From Steroidobacteraceae bacterium (lineage in GTDB: Bacteria > Pseudomonadota > Gammaproteobacteria > Steroidobacterales > Steroidobacteraceae): DNA of 64,000 nucleotides. Location of the stretch: contig JAPZRU010000001.1 of the NCBI GenBank assembly GCA_027531255.1, positions 1-64,000 on the forward strand, read 5' to 3'. Position 1 is the first letter of the stretch. Each line of letters starts with the position of its first letter. A model generated the notes under the pieces. The model was not told the origin of the DNA. It ran no database searches and saw only the letters and a program-made list of their open reading frames with translations. A program made the position numbers and the translations under genes. This document shows, one piece after another, positions 1 to 8,328 of the stretch.

Positions 1-1
1 G

Positions 2-400
2 ACCGAGATCGTCGGCGCGGTGAAGAAGGTTGCGGACATCGTCGCCGAGATCGCCGCCGCTTCACTGGAGCAGTCGGCCGGCATCGAGCAGGTCGACAAG
101 GCCGTGATGAGCATCGACGAGGCGACGCAGCAGAACGCGGCGCTCGTCGAGGCAGCCTCGGCGGCCGCGGTGCCCGGTGAAGTCGCCACGACCGGAGACG
201 GTCACGGGCAGGTGCTGAGCTTCAGCGTCGCCACCGAACTGTATGGCGTGCCGATCCTGTCGGTGCAGGAGATACGCGGCTGGGAGCGCGCCACTGTGCT
301 GCCCCGATCCGCGGAACACGTGCGCGGGGTGATCAACCTTCGCGGCCAGATCGTGCGAGTGCTGGACGTTCGGCGCCGGGATCGGCGGCCGGTCGCCTGA
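2..400 (+). pseudogene. Chemotaxis receptor C-terminus fused to a truncated CheW-like domain (5' end outside window)
   Basis: The frame is open from the window edge. Its first ~55 codons are the C-terminal helix of a methyl-accepting chemotaxis protein signalling domain (AAASLEQSAGIEQVDKAV, then DEATQQNAALVEAASAA), the part that binds CheA/CheW. Instead of the usual receptor tail, the frame runs through a short linker into the first half of a CheW fold (FSVATELYGVPILSVQEIRG, then VRGVINLRGQIVRVLDVR). It stops 8 codons later, whereas a normal CheW domain needs about 80 more residues. The second CheW subdomain is absent. Either a deletion fused a receptor gene to a downstream cheW and removed the end of cheW, or this is an assembly join. 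Function as a receptor is possible, but a working CheW half is unlikely. Confidence 0.7.
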
Positions 401-439
401 GGTCTGAGGGCGGCGGCTACCGGAGCTCACGCGTCGATG

Positions 440-622
440 CGTCGGCGCCGCTCTGGCGCACGAGCTTCTCGTTCTCCAGAACACCGCGACCACGAACGCG
501 ACGAGTACGAACACGAACAGGCCGCGCACGCCGAGCGCGCGACGGATCGAGACCTGGCCGCCGTAGTGGAGCAGCGGTCCGTCGTCGCGCGGCTCGTCCA
601 GCAGGTGACGGGAGCGCGGCAT
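440..622 (-). pseudogene. Small single-TM protein frame, 3' end apparently lost
   Basis: From the ATG at 622 the minus strand encodes about 58 residues that look like real protein. A polar start (LLDEPRDDGPLLHYGGQ) precedes a hydrophobic segment at residues ~31-49 (GVRGLFVFVLVAFVVAVFW). Beyond this the frame simply reads antisense through the CheW fragment, which is not coding-like. The likely C-terminus is therefore missing at the same place where the opposing CheW domain ends. The family is not recognised. The frame could be an intact tiny membrane protein with a chance read-through tail, but the coincidence with the broken cheW favours a rearrangement. Confidence 0.35.
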
Positions 623-662
623 CGCGGATCCTGGACGGCGATGCCGCGAGTATGGGAACGGC

Positions 663-1334
663 TCAGCGCACCGGAACGGCCAGGACGCGCGAACGGGTGC
701 AGGCGTACAGCCGATCGCCTCGCGCGGGCCGCACCGGGTGGCCACCGGTCAGCGAACCGAACGACGGCAGCACCGCGTGGTCGGCGCGCACCCAGAACAC
801 TGGCAGCCGCGCGCGATCGCCGCCCGCCGCGAGCACGGCGACCGGGTGCAGGTGACCGGCCAGCACGTAGCCGAGCAGGCCGCGACCGGGTTCGTGGCGC
901 AGTTCGAAGGCGCCGAGGGCGAGGCCGTCCGCGTGCCAGGTCACGGCCTCCGCGAGCCAGCCCAGCCCGCCGTGGCGGTCGTGGTTGCCGGCCACCACCT
1001 CGATCGCGAGCCGGGGGTGCGCGGCACGGAACGCTCGGAACGCGGCGAAGAAGTCGTCGGCCGGGTCGGGTGCGGCGTGGAAGAAGTCGCCCAGCACGAC
1101 GAGTCGCTCGAGCGCGTACTCGCGCAGCAGCGCGGCGAGTCGCTCGAGATCGGCTGCGGCGGCCCCGGCGGGCCAGGCGAGACCGCTGCGTCGGAAGGCG
1201 TCGTCCTTGCCGAAATGGAGGTCCGCGACGACGAGTGCGCGGTGCGCCGCACAGATCAGCGCGCGCTCGGGGTGCAGCAGCACTCGTTCGCCGCCGAGTT
1301 CGAGTTCGAGCACCTGCGCCGTCCGCTCAGGCAT
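663..1334 (-). CDS. pdeM: Ligase-associated DNA damage response endonuclease/phosphoesterase PdeM
   Basis: A 223-aa calcineurin-like metallophosphoesterase. The metal-binding blocks are in order: VVADLHFGK (res ~36-44), VLGDFFH (~80-86), VAGNHDRH (~115-122) and GHLHP (~159-163). The length and blocks fit PdeM of the Lhr-helicase/ATP-ligase repair cluster. Its ATG lies inside the helicase end (8-nt overlap), so it is the last gene of a translationally coupled operon after exonuclease, ligase and helicase. The family is presumed to process DNA ends in the cytoplasm during repair. No downstream hairpin was noticed. Confidence 0.9.
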   Translation of the reverse strand: MPERTAQVLELELGGERVLLHPERALICAAHRALVVADLHFGKDDAFRRSGLAWPAGAAAADLERLAALLREYALERLVVLGDFFHAAPDPADDFFAAFRAFRAAHPRLAIEVVAGNHDRHGGLGWLAEAVTWHADGLALGAFELRHEPGRGLLGYVLAGHLHPVAVLAAGGDRARLPVFWVRADHAVLPSFGSLTGGHPVRPARGDRLYACTRSRVLAVPVR

Positions 1335-3819
1335 CGCCCGCCGCCCGCTCGAGCGTCTCCACCATCCGCAGCACGCGGGTCTCCCAGTCCTCGGTCGAGA
1401 CGACCTGGCTCTGCAGCGCTTCCGCCCACAGTGGGAATGCGAGCGGCGTCAGGCGCGGCGGCTCGACGAGCGCGACCGGGCGCCCGGCGAGATTCTCGAG
1501 GCATTCGCGCAGGCGCGCGGCTTCCAGCTGGCCCTCGAGCACCTCGCGCGTCGCCTGCGCGACCAGTCGATTGTCGGGGTCGTAGCGGACGAGCACGTCG
1601 TAGACGAGGCCGCTCGAGGCCTGCAGCTGACGCGTGGTCTTGGCGCGGCCCGGCAGTCCCTGCAGCACGAGTCCGGCGATGCGCGCGATGTCGCGGAACT
1701 GCCGCCGCGCGACCTCCGAGACGTTGACCGCTGCGACGAGAGCGTCGACGAGCCCGTCCGGTGCAAGCGCCCGCGCGAGCCCTTGCGCGTCGATCCCGAT
1801 CGGTTCGGGAGACAGGAGTTCGAAGCCGTAGTCGTTGAAGGACAGCGTGAAGGTCGCGGGCCGCTCGCGCGACAGGCGATGTGCGACGAGGGTCGCGAGA
1901 CCTTCGTGCACCGCGCGGCCCGCGAAGGGGTAGACGAACAGGTGATGACCGTGACGGGTGCGCAGCCGTTCGGCGAGCAGTTCGCGGTGGCTCGGCAGGC
2001 GCGACCACCGTGCCTGGAGGTCGAACAGCGGCCGGAGCAACCGGAGCTCCGGCTCGGCGTCGACGACGGCGGCGTCGGGTGCGGACGCGGGGTCGGTGCT
2101 CGACGCGGGGCGGCTCGCGAGCACGTCCAGCAGGGCGTCGGCCAGCTCGGTGGACAGCGGCATCCGACCGCCGCTCCAGCGCGGCGTCGCGCGCGAGCGC
2201 TTCGTCGCAAGGCGCACGTAGCCGACCATGCCGCGGACGCGGACCAGCTGCACCACGCGTCCCGCGAAGACGAACGCGTCGCCCGGCTTCTGGCGCGCCA
2301 CGAAGGCCTCCTCGATGGTACCCAGCGAGCCGCCGCCGACCCATCGCAGCTCCAGCGTGCCGTCGCTCGTGATCGTGCCGATCTGCGTGCGGTGCAGCCG
2401 CGCGAGCCGCGGTTCGGGGACGCGGTAGAGGCCGTCCACGAGCGCGACGCGCCGGTACTGCGGGTAGGCGCTGAGCGCCTGCCCGCCGCGGGTGACGAAG
2501 TCGAGCGTCCAGGCCCACTCTTCATCGGACAGCGTCGCGTACGCGTGGGTGCCGCGCACCTCGCGGAGCAGCGCGTCGGCCGCGAATCCGGGACCGGCCG
2601 CGAGCGTGACGAGATGCTGGGCGAGGACGTCGAGGCAGCGCACGAGCGGCCTTCGCGCCTCTACGCGGCCGTCGAGCGCAGCGCGGCGTGCGGCCGCGAC
2701 CTCGGCGAGCTCGAGCGCGTGGGTCGGCACGCACAGCACCCGGCTCGCCGCGCCGGGCCGATGCTGGCTGCGACCGGCCCGCTGCAGCAGTCGCGCGATG
2801 CCCTTCGGGCTGCCCACCTGCAAGACCTGCTCGACCGTCGCGAAGTCGACGCCGAGATCGAGCGACGAGGTGCAGACGACGCACTTGAGCGCGCCGGCGC
2901 GCAGGCCGTCCTCGATGCGCGCCCGCACGTCGCGTGCGATCGACCCATGGTGGATCGCGACGCGGTCCAGCCACTCGGGCCGCGCGTCCACTATCGCGCG
3001 GTACCAGGTCTCGGCCTGCGAGCGCGTGTTGGTGAAGAGGAGCGTCGTGGCGGCGGCTTCCAGGGACTCGAGCACGGGCGCGAGGAGCCGCAGGCCGAGG
3101 TGTCCCGCCCAAGGGAAGCGCTCGATCGTGCTCGGCCGGATCGAGTCGATCCGCGTGTCGCGCGGATCGGGGGCGCGCACGATCGCGGGATCGCCGGCCG
3201 GGCCCGCGAGCACGCGGGCCGCTTCGGCGAGGTTCGCGATCGTCGCCGACAGTCCGAGCGTGCGCAGGCCGGGGGACAGGGCGCGCAGCCGGGCGAGCGC
3301 GAGCTCCAGCTGCACGCCGCGTTTCGAGCCGAGCAGTTCGTGCCACTCGTCGACGACCACTGTGCGCACGGCCGCGAGCCACGGGCCGCTCTCGGCGTAG
3401 CTCAGCAGCACCGACAGGCTCTCCGGCGTGGTGACGAGCGCGTGCGGCGGCTTGGCGCGCTGGCGTGCGCGCACGCTGGAGGCGGTGTCGCCGGTGCGCA
3501 GTTCGACGCGCCACGCGAGTCCGAGCGCGTCCGCGGCGGACTGCAGGTGACCGCGAAGATCGGCCGCGAGCGCGCGGAGCGGCGTGATCCAGAGCACGCG
3601 TGGCCCGGTCGGCGCGGCGACCGGGCCCGGTTCGTCGAGCGCTTCGATCACGGGGCCGAGCCAGGCGGCCAGCGTCTTGCCGCTGCCCGTGGGCGCGTTC
3701 ACGAGGGCCGCGCGGCCCGCGGCGTGCAGCGCCCACGTCTCGCGCTGGAAGGGGTGCACCGACCAGCCGCGTGACGCGAACCAGCGCTCGACGCGGCTCG
3801 CGCCGTTCGACCCGCTCAC
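1327..3819 (-). CDS. Ligase-associated DEXH-box DNA helicase (Lhr-like)
   Basis: An 830-aa superfamily 2 helicase. Walker A is APTGSGKT (res ~41-48), the DEXH box reads VVDEWHELLG, motif III is LSATIANL, and motif VI is LLQRAGRSQH. These are followed by the long Lhr-specific C-terminal region. I chose the GTG at 3819 because it overlaps the ligase stop as GTGA and gives the expected N-terminus just before FQRETW. A longer in-frame reading continues into the ligase gene and is spurious. Lhr-type enzymes translocate 3'-5' and unwind RNA:DNA hybrids or DNA. Operon position suggests it works with the exonuclease, ligase and PdeM in repair, a role inferred from conserved clustering. Confidence 0.93.
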   Translation of the reverse strand: MSGSNGASRVERWFASRGWSVHPFQRETWALHAAGRAALVNAPTGSGKTLAAWLGPVIEALDEPGPVAAPTGPRVLWITPLRALAADLRGHLQSAADALGLAWRVELRTGDTASSVRARQRAKPPHALVTTPESLSVLLSYAESGPWLAAVRTVVVDEWHELLGSKRGVQLELALARLRALSPGLRTLGLSATIANLAEAARVLAGPAGDPAIVRAPDPRDTRIDSIRPSTIERFPWAGHLGLRLLAPVLESLEAAATTLLFTNTRSQAETWYRAIVDARPEWLDRVAIHHGSIARDVRARIEDGLRAGALKCVVCTSSLDLGVDFATVEQVLQVGSPKGIARLLQRAGRSQHRPGAASRVLCVPTHALELAEVAAARRAALDGRVEARRPLVRCLDVLAQHLVTLAAGPGFAADALLREVRGTHAYATLSDEEWAWTLDFVTRGGQALSAYPQYRRVALVDGLYRVPEPRLARLHRTQIGTITSDGTLELRWVGGGSLGTIEEAFVARQKPGDAFVFAGRVVQLVRVRGMVGYVRLATKRSRATPRWSGGRMPLSTELADALLDVLASRPASSTDPASAPDAAVVDAEPELRLLRPLFDLQARWSRLPSHRELLAERLRTRHGHHLFVYPFAGRAVHEGLATLVAHRLSRERPATFTLSFNDYGFELLSPEPIGIDAQGLARALAPDGLVDALVAAVNVSEVARRQFRDIARIAGLVLQGLPGRAKTTRQLQASSGLVYDVLVRYDPDNRLVAQATREVLEGQLEAARLRECLENLAGRPVALVEPPRLTPLAFPLWAEALQSQVVSTEDWETRVLRMVETLERAAGDA

Positions 3820-5426
3820 GACGGCGTCCCGTCCCCGATCAGCGCCTCGAGGTTCGCCAGCGTGTCGGCCTCGCTGGCCGGCTTGTCGTGGCGCCAGCGG
3901 GCGATCCGCGGGAAGCGCAGCGCGATGCCGGACTTGTGACGCGTCGAGCGGTTGATGCCCTCGAACGCGAGTTCGAACACCTGCACGGGCTCCACGGAGC
4001 GGACCGGGCCGAAGCGCTCGACCGTGTGTCGGCGGATCCAGCGGTCGACCTCGAGGATCTCCGCGTCGGTGAGGCCGGAGTAGGCCTTCGCGACGGGCAC
4101 GAGCCCGGTTCCGCGCCAGACCGCGAAGGTGTAATCGGTGTAGAGGCTCGAGCGGCGGCCGTGGCCCGGCTGTGCGTAGACCAGCACGCCGTCGAACGTG
4201 AACGGCTCGATCTTCCACTTCCACCACGCGCCGCGGGTGCGGCCGGTGCCGTAGACGGACGACTTCGCCTTCAGCATCAGTCCCTCGACCCGACGCTCGC
4301 GCGAGCCCTCGCGCAGGCGGGCGAGTTCCGTCCAGGAGTCGGCGGCGACGAGGTCGCCCACGATCAGCGGCAGCGGCAACGCAGGCCGCAGCGAGTCGAG
4401 CCGTGCCCGCCGCTCCGCGATCGCGAGCGAGCGGAGGTCGCGGCCGTCCTGCTCGAGCAGGTCGTAGGCGAGGAAGCGCACCGGCGCGGACTCGAGCAGC
4501 TTCTTCGACAGCTTCGTGCGGCCGATGCGCGTCTGCAGGACGCCGAAAGGCAGCACGCCTTCGTCTGCGTGCCAGGCGAGTACCTCGCCGTCGAGCGCCA
4601 GTCCGTCCGGCAGGCGCGCCGCGGCCGCGGCGAGCTCCGGAAAGCGCTCGGTGACCAGTTCCTCGCCGCGCGACCACAGGTAGACCTGGCCGCCGCGCTT
4701 GACGAGTTGCGCGCGGATGCCGTCCCACTTCCACTCGGCCTGCCAGTCGCGTACGTCGCCGAGCTGCTCCGGCGGGTGCTCCAGCGGCGAGGCGAGGAAG
4801 AACGGGTAGGGGCGCGAGCCGTCGTGCTCGGCGCGCTGCTCGGGGTCCACGAGACGCGCGTAGAACTCGGGGCTGGGCGACCAGTCGCCCATCAGTCGGT
4901 GCTCGATCGCGGGCCGCGGCAGGTTCGCCACTTCGGCGAGCGCGCGCGCGACCAGCGTCTGCGAGACACCGACCCGCAGTTCGCCGGTCAGGAGCTTGTT
5001 CAGCAGGAAGCACTCGCGCCACGGCAGTCGATGCCACCACGCCAGCACCTGTTCGCGCTGGACCTCGGGTGGCAGTCCGCGCAGCGGCAGCAGGCGGTGC
5101 TCGACCCACTCGGTGAGGGCCACGTCGTCCTGGTCGGCGCCGTCGTCGCGTCGGTCGAGCAGCAGCGCGATGGTTTCGGCGAGGTCCCCGACCGACGCGT
5201 AGGCCTCCTCGACGAGCCATTCAGGTTCGCCGCCGATCTCGACCAGCCAGCGGCGCAGCAGCGCAGGCCCGATGAAGCGCTTGAGGCGGCGGCCGGAGAG
5301 GAACCAGACGGCCCACGCCGCGTCCGCCGGCGGTGCGGCGCGGAAGTACGCGACGAGCGCCTGCACGCGCGCGTTGGTCGACGTGGTGGTGTCGAGGGCA
5401 TCGTAGAGGGCTGCGAATGCGCGCAC
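3816..5426 (-). CDS. ATP-dependent DNA ligase (Lhr-cluster type)
   Basis: A 536-aa ligase. An N-terminal helical DNA-binding domain (res ~1-200) precedes the nucleotidyltransferase domain with the adenylated lysine in motif I, EWKWDGIRAQL (~235). Downstream come LDGEVLAW (motif III region), EGLMLKAKSSVYG (motif IV) and AWWKWKIEPF (motif V), then the OB-fold. The size fits the non-NHEJ bacterial ATP ligase associated with DNA damage tolerance rather than LigD. It starts at GTG three bases after the exonuclease stop, and its stop overlaps the helicase start. It seals nicks in the cytoplasm using ATP, alongside the cell's NAD-dependent LigA elsewhere. Confidence 0.93.
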   Translation of the reverse strand: MRAFAALYDALDTTTSTNARVQALVAYFRAAPPADAAWAVWFLSGRRLKRFIGPALLRRWLVEIGGEPEWLVEEAYASVGDLAETIALLLDRRDDGADQDDVALTEWVEHRLLPLRGLPPEVQREQVLAWWHRLPWRECFLLNKLLTGELRVGVSQTLVARALAEVANLPRPAIEHRLMGDWSPSPEFYARLVDPEQRAEHDGSRPYPFFLASPLEHPPEQLGDVRDWQAEWKWDGIRAQLVKRGGQVYLWSRGEELVTERFPELAAAAARLPDGLALDGEVLAWHADEGVLPFGVLQTRIGRTKLSKKLLESAPVRFLAYDLLEQDGRDLRSLAIAERRARLDSLRPALPLPLIVGDLVAADSWTELARLREGSRERRVEGLMLKAKSSVYGTGRTRGAWWKWKIEPFTFDGVLVYAQPGHGRRSSLYTDYTFAVWRGTGLVPVAKAYSGLTDAEILEVDRWIRRHTVERFGPVRSVEPVQVFELAFEGINRSTRHKSGIALRFPRIARWRHDKPASEADTLANLEALIGDGTPS

Positions 5427-5429
5427 GGG

Positions 5430-6533
5430 TCAGGCTTCCCGGGCGCGCTCGGGAACCGCGGGTGCATTCGCGTCGGTCGGCGCGCCGACTGCCCCGAGCG
5501 GCGGGCCGCCTGCGGTGGCCGGCGTGTCGGTGCCACCATCCTCGCCCGCGAAGGCGGTTTCGAGCGCGCCCGCCTCGACGCCCTGCTCGCGCAGGTAGCG
5601 CACGAGCACGTCGGAGTGCCCGTGCGTCAGCAGCGCGCGGCGCGCACGGGTCTCGCGGATCGTGCGCAGCAGCGATGGCCAGTCGGCGTGGTCGGAGAGT
5701 ACGAAGCCGCGGTCGTAGCCGCGCCGGCGTCGATTGCCGCGAACGCGCATCCAGCCGGAGCAGAAGCCGGTCGAGGCCTTGCCGAAGCGGCGCATCCACG
5801 GCGTCGCGTCCGCGCCCGGCGGCGCGACGATCAGTTCGCCCGCGTAGTCCTTGCGCGCCGCCGAGACCGGCAGCGTCGGCACCATCGCGACGCCGGCCTC
5901 GCGGTAGACGTCGGTGAGCGTGGCGACCGCGCCGTGCACGTACACGGGTTCGTCGGTGACGCGCAGCAGTTCGGCCAGCACGCGCTGCGCCTTACCCAGC
6001 GCGTAGCACCCGAGCACGGAGGCCACGCCGGCACGGCGGTTCGCCAGCCACCACTCGCGGATCTCGTCGACGACTTCCGCGGTCGGACGCCAGCGGTAGA
6101 TCGGCAGCGCGAACGTCGCCTCGCTGACGAACGTGTCGCACGCGACCACCTCGAACGGCGCGCAGGTCGGGTCCGGCTCGCGCTTGTAGTCGCCGGAGAT
6201 CACCCAGGTGGCGCGGTCGGCCTCGATGCGGATCTGCGCCGAGCCGAGCACGTGGCCCGCGGGATGGAACGAGACGCGTGCGCGGCCGAACGCGAGCGGC
6301 TCGCCGTACTCGACGGGCACCACGTCCACGTCGCCGAGTCGCTTCCGCAGGATGCCGAGGCCCGGGCGTGCGGCCCAATAGCGCGCGTGCCCGAGGCGCG
6401 CGTGGTCGCTGTGCCCGTGCGTGATCACGGCGCGCTCGACCGGGCGCCACGGGTCGACGTGGAAATCGCCGGCCGGGCAGTACAGCCCGGCGGCCGTGGG
6501 CACGACCAGTGGCGCGGAAGTGGGCTCGGGCAT
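5430..6533 (-). CDS. Ligase-associated DNA exonuclease (metallo-beta-lactamase fold)
   Basis: A 367-aa protein of the MBL/beta-CASP type, related to Artemis/SNM1 and CPSF nucleases. The signature HGHSDHARLGH lies at res ~39-49. Later metal-binding elements include FHPAGHVLGSAQI and SGDYK, and LSDHADW and THGHSD lie near the C-terminus. It is the first gene of the four-gene repair operon, with only 3 nt to the ligase. The family resects or trims DNA ends, which matches the joining role of the ligase. The 193-bp region upstream separates it from the divergent sigma-factor gene and must hold both promoters. Confidence 0.92.
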   Translation of the reverse strand: MPEPTSAPLVVPTAAGLYCPAGDFHVDPWRPVERAVITHGHSDHARLGHARYWAARPGLGILRKRLGDVDVVPVEYGEPLAFGRARVSFHPAGHVLGSAQIRIEADRATWVISGDYKREPDPTCAPFEVVACDTFVSEATFALPIYRWRPTAEVVDEIREWWLANRRAGVASVLGCYALGKAQRVLAELLRVTDEPVYVHGAVATLTDVYREAGVAMVPTLPVSAARKDYAGELIVAPPGADATPWMRRFGKASTGFCSGWMRVRGNRRRRGYDRGFVLSDHADWPSLLRTIRETRARRALLTHGHSDVLVRYLREQGVEAGALETAFAGEDGGTDTPATAGGPPLGAVGAPTDANAPAVPERAREA

Positions 6534-6629
6534 TCCGAAATTCGGGTCGGTGGACGAGGCGAAGTGGGGTGGCGGCCCCGGACATCAAGCCAGGCTGGAC
6601 GTTGTACAGCCTATGTATTGGACGAATGT

Positions 6630-6658
6630 TAGGGGTTGGGCCGGTCACTTGCTATACT
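6630..6658 (+). promoter_or_regulatory. Putative extended -10 promoter for the ECF sigma operon
   Basis: The bases TGCTATACT at 6650-6658 match an extended -10 element (TGn-TATACT) and lie about 70 nt upstream of the sigma-factor ATG. A TTAGGG at 6630-6635 is a weak -35 candidate at 17-nt spacing. Alternatively the operon could be self-activated from an ECF-type promoter that I cannot identify. Confidence 0.35.
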
Positions 6659-6726
6659 CCACGGACCGCATCGGCGGCCCGCCGAATCCGGCCGGCCGAC
6701 AGTGACGAATCAAGGACATCCAGGTC

Positions 6727-7341
6727 ATGGCGGATTCAGTGCTCATACGCATCGCCCGGGGCGATCAGGCCGCGGTGGCCGAGTGCATGGATCAGTTCGG
6801 AGCGCTGGTCTGGGCGCTGGCACGCCGTCTGTCGCCGAACCGGGACGATGCCGCGGACGCGGTCCAGGAGATCTTCCTGGACGTCTGGAAGTGCGCCGCG
6901 CGTTTCGATCCCGCGCAGGGATCGGAGAAGGTGTTCGTCACCACGATCGCGCGCCGCCGCCTGATCGACCGCCTCCGCCGCCACTCGCAGCTGCCCGAGT
7001 TCGCGCCCACCGAGGAACTCGACGTCGTCGGCTGGGCCGAGCCCGGCACGCGCGGCGAGGTCTGCGTGGAGGCGGAGCGCGCGGCCCTCGCGGTTGCGAA
7101 ACTGAAGCCGGATCAGCAGAAGGTCATCGAACTCTCGGTGCTGCACGGGTTGTCGCACAGCGAGATCGCTGAGAAGACGGGCATGCCGCTCGGCACGGTC
7201 AAGACGCAGATGCGGAGGGGCCTGATCCAGGCCCGCGAGCTGATGCGGATCGCCGTCGGGACGGACGAGCCTGCGGACATGGACGGCGCGCGCCCGGCGA
7301 GGTTGCCGGCGGCGGCCGCCGTCCGAGGTGCGGGGTCATGA
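6727..7341 (+). CDS. ECF-family RNA polymerase sigma factor
   Basis: A 204-aa group 4 sigma factor. Region 2 (res ~10-85) includes DAADAVQEIFLDVWK, the hallmark of the promoter -10 recognition helix. Region 4 (~120-175) includes LSVLHGLSHSEIAEKTGMPL followed by GTVKTQMRRGL, the -35 recognition helix-turn-helix. The stop overlaps the anti-sigma start as ATGA, so the pair is translationally coupled. The Ala/Gly-rich tail of about 25 residues is dispensable-looking. The target regulon is unknown. Activity is expected to be released when the membrane anti-sigma factor is inactivated. Confidence 0.93.
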   Translation: MADSVLIRIARGDQAAVAECMDQFGALVWALARRLSPNRDDAADAVQEIFLDVWKCAARFDPAQGSEKVFVTTIARRRLIDRLRRHSQLPEFAPTEELDVVGWAEPGTRGEVCVEAERAALAVAKLKPDQQKVIELSVLHGLSHSEIAEKTGMPLGTVKTQMRRGLIQARELMRIAVGTDEPADMDGARPARLPAAAAVRGAGS

Positions 7342-8270
7342 ACGGCGCGTACATGCAGGATGAACGCATCCTCGACCTGCTGACGCTGCAGGCGACGGAA
7401 GGGCTCGCGGCCGACGGGGCTGCCGAACTCGACCGGTTGCTGGCAGCGCATCCGGGTGCGGATCGCGAGGTGCTCGAGAGGACGGCGGCGGCGCTGTGGC
7501 TCGCGGGCGACGTCGGGCTGGACGAACCGCTGCCGCCGGCGCTTCGCGCGAAGGTGCAGGCGCAGGGCGAGGCATGGCTCGCGTCGCGGCCTCCCGTGGT
7601 CGCACCCGGGCCGCGCGCGCCGGTGACCGATCTCGCGTCGGTGCGCGCCGAGCGTGCGGTGGCCACGGGGGTCGCGGCGCCGGTCGGGCCGACGCCGGGC
7701 GGAGTCTCGCTGGGCTGGTGGGCCGCGGCGGCCGCGGTCGTTCTCGCGATCGCCGGCTGGTACCCGCGTTTCGCGGGCGACTCCGCTGCGCCGGTCGCGC
7801 AGGCGCCCGTCACGTTGCCCGCGCCCGTCGAGCCGGCGCCGATCGAGCCGGTCGCTCCCGATCTCGCGGCGGAGCGCGAGGCGCTGGTCGCCGCCGCCGC
7901 CGCCGCGCAGCGGCTCGTACGATGGGACTGGGCCGGCACCCCGGATCCTGCGGCCGCGGGCGTCCGCGGCGACGTGGTCTGGGATCCGGAGCGCCAGCAG
8001 GGCTACATGCGTTTCGTCGGGCTGCGCTCGAACGACGCGAGCGTCGAGCAGTACCAGCTCTGGATCTTCGACGCGGAGCGCGACGAGCGTTTCCCGGTGG
8101 ACGGCGGCGTGTTCGACGTGCCGGCGGGGCGCGACGAGGTGATCGTGCCGATCGACGCGCGCCTCGCGGTCGCGAAGCCGGCGGCGTTCGCGGTCACGGT
8201 CGAGAAGCCGGGCGGCGTGGTCGTGTCGTCGCGCGAGCGCATCGTGGTGCTCGCCAAGGCGCCGGCCTGA
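7338..8270 (+). CDS. RskA-like membrane anti-sigma factor
   Basis: A 310-aa single-pass membrane protein. A cytoplasmic N-terminal helical domain (res ~1-75; LQATEGLAADGAAELDRLLA is typical of anti-sigma proteins) precedes one TM segment at ~131-146 (WWAAAAAVVLAIAGWY). A Pro/Ala linker follows, then a C-terminal RskA domain (~200-310) containing RFVGLRSNDASVEQYQLWIF. The domain is expected to lie in the periplasm, where it may sense envelope state, while the N-terminus sequesters the upstream ECF sigma factor. No zinc-binding HxxxCxxC motif is visible, so this is not a ZAS-type anti-sigma factor. Confidence 0.88.
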   Translation: MNGAYMQDERILDLLTLQATEGLAADGAAELDRLLAAHPGADREVLERTAAALWLAGDVGLDEPLPPALRAKVQAQGEAWLASRPPVVAPGPRAPVTDLASVRAERAVATGVAAPVGPTPGGVSLGWWAAAAAVVLAIAGWYPRFAGDSAAPVAQAPVTLPAPVEPAPIEPVAPDLAAEREALVAAAAAAQRLVRWDWAGTPDPAAAGVRGDVVWDPERQQGYMRFVGLRSNDASVEQYQLWIFDAERDERFPVDGGVFDVPAGRDEVIVPIDARLAVAKPAAFAVTVEKPGGVVVSSRERIVVLAKAPA

Positions 8271-8276
8271 GTCCGT

Positions 8277-8307
8277 CGCGGGGCCCGCCGTCGCGGCGGG
8301 CCCCGCG
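8277..8307 (+). terminator. Strong GC hairpin after the sigma/anti-sigma operon
   Basis: A perfect 13-bp stem pairs 8277-8289 with 8295-8307 around a 5-nt loop (GTCGC). It starts 7 nt after the anti-sigma stop codon. There is no U tract, so termination may be Rho-assisted, or the hairpin may protect the 3' end. It also separates this operon from ctlX. Confidence 0.6.
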
Positions 8308-8328
8308 CTCTCGGGTATCCTCGGGCCC

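Noticed and set aside
985-3774. Very long plus-strand open frame opposite the helicase gene
   Set aside because: It is antisense to clearly conserved helicase and PdeM motifs, is Arg/Ala/Gly-rich and has no domain-like segments. GC-rich DNA often leaves such frames open.
3820-5220. N-terminal extension of the helicase frame
   Set aside because: It overlaps the whole ligase gene in another frame. The GTG at 3819, overlapping the ligase stop, gives the normal helicase start.
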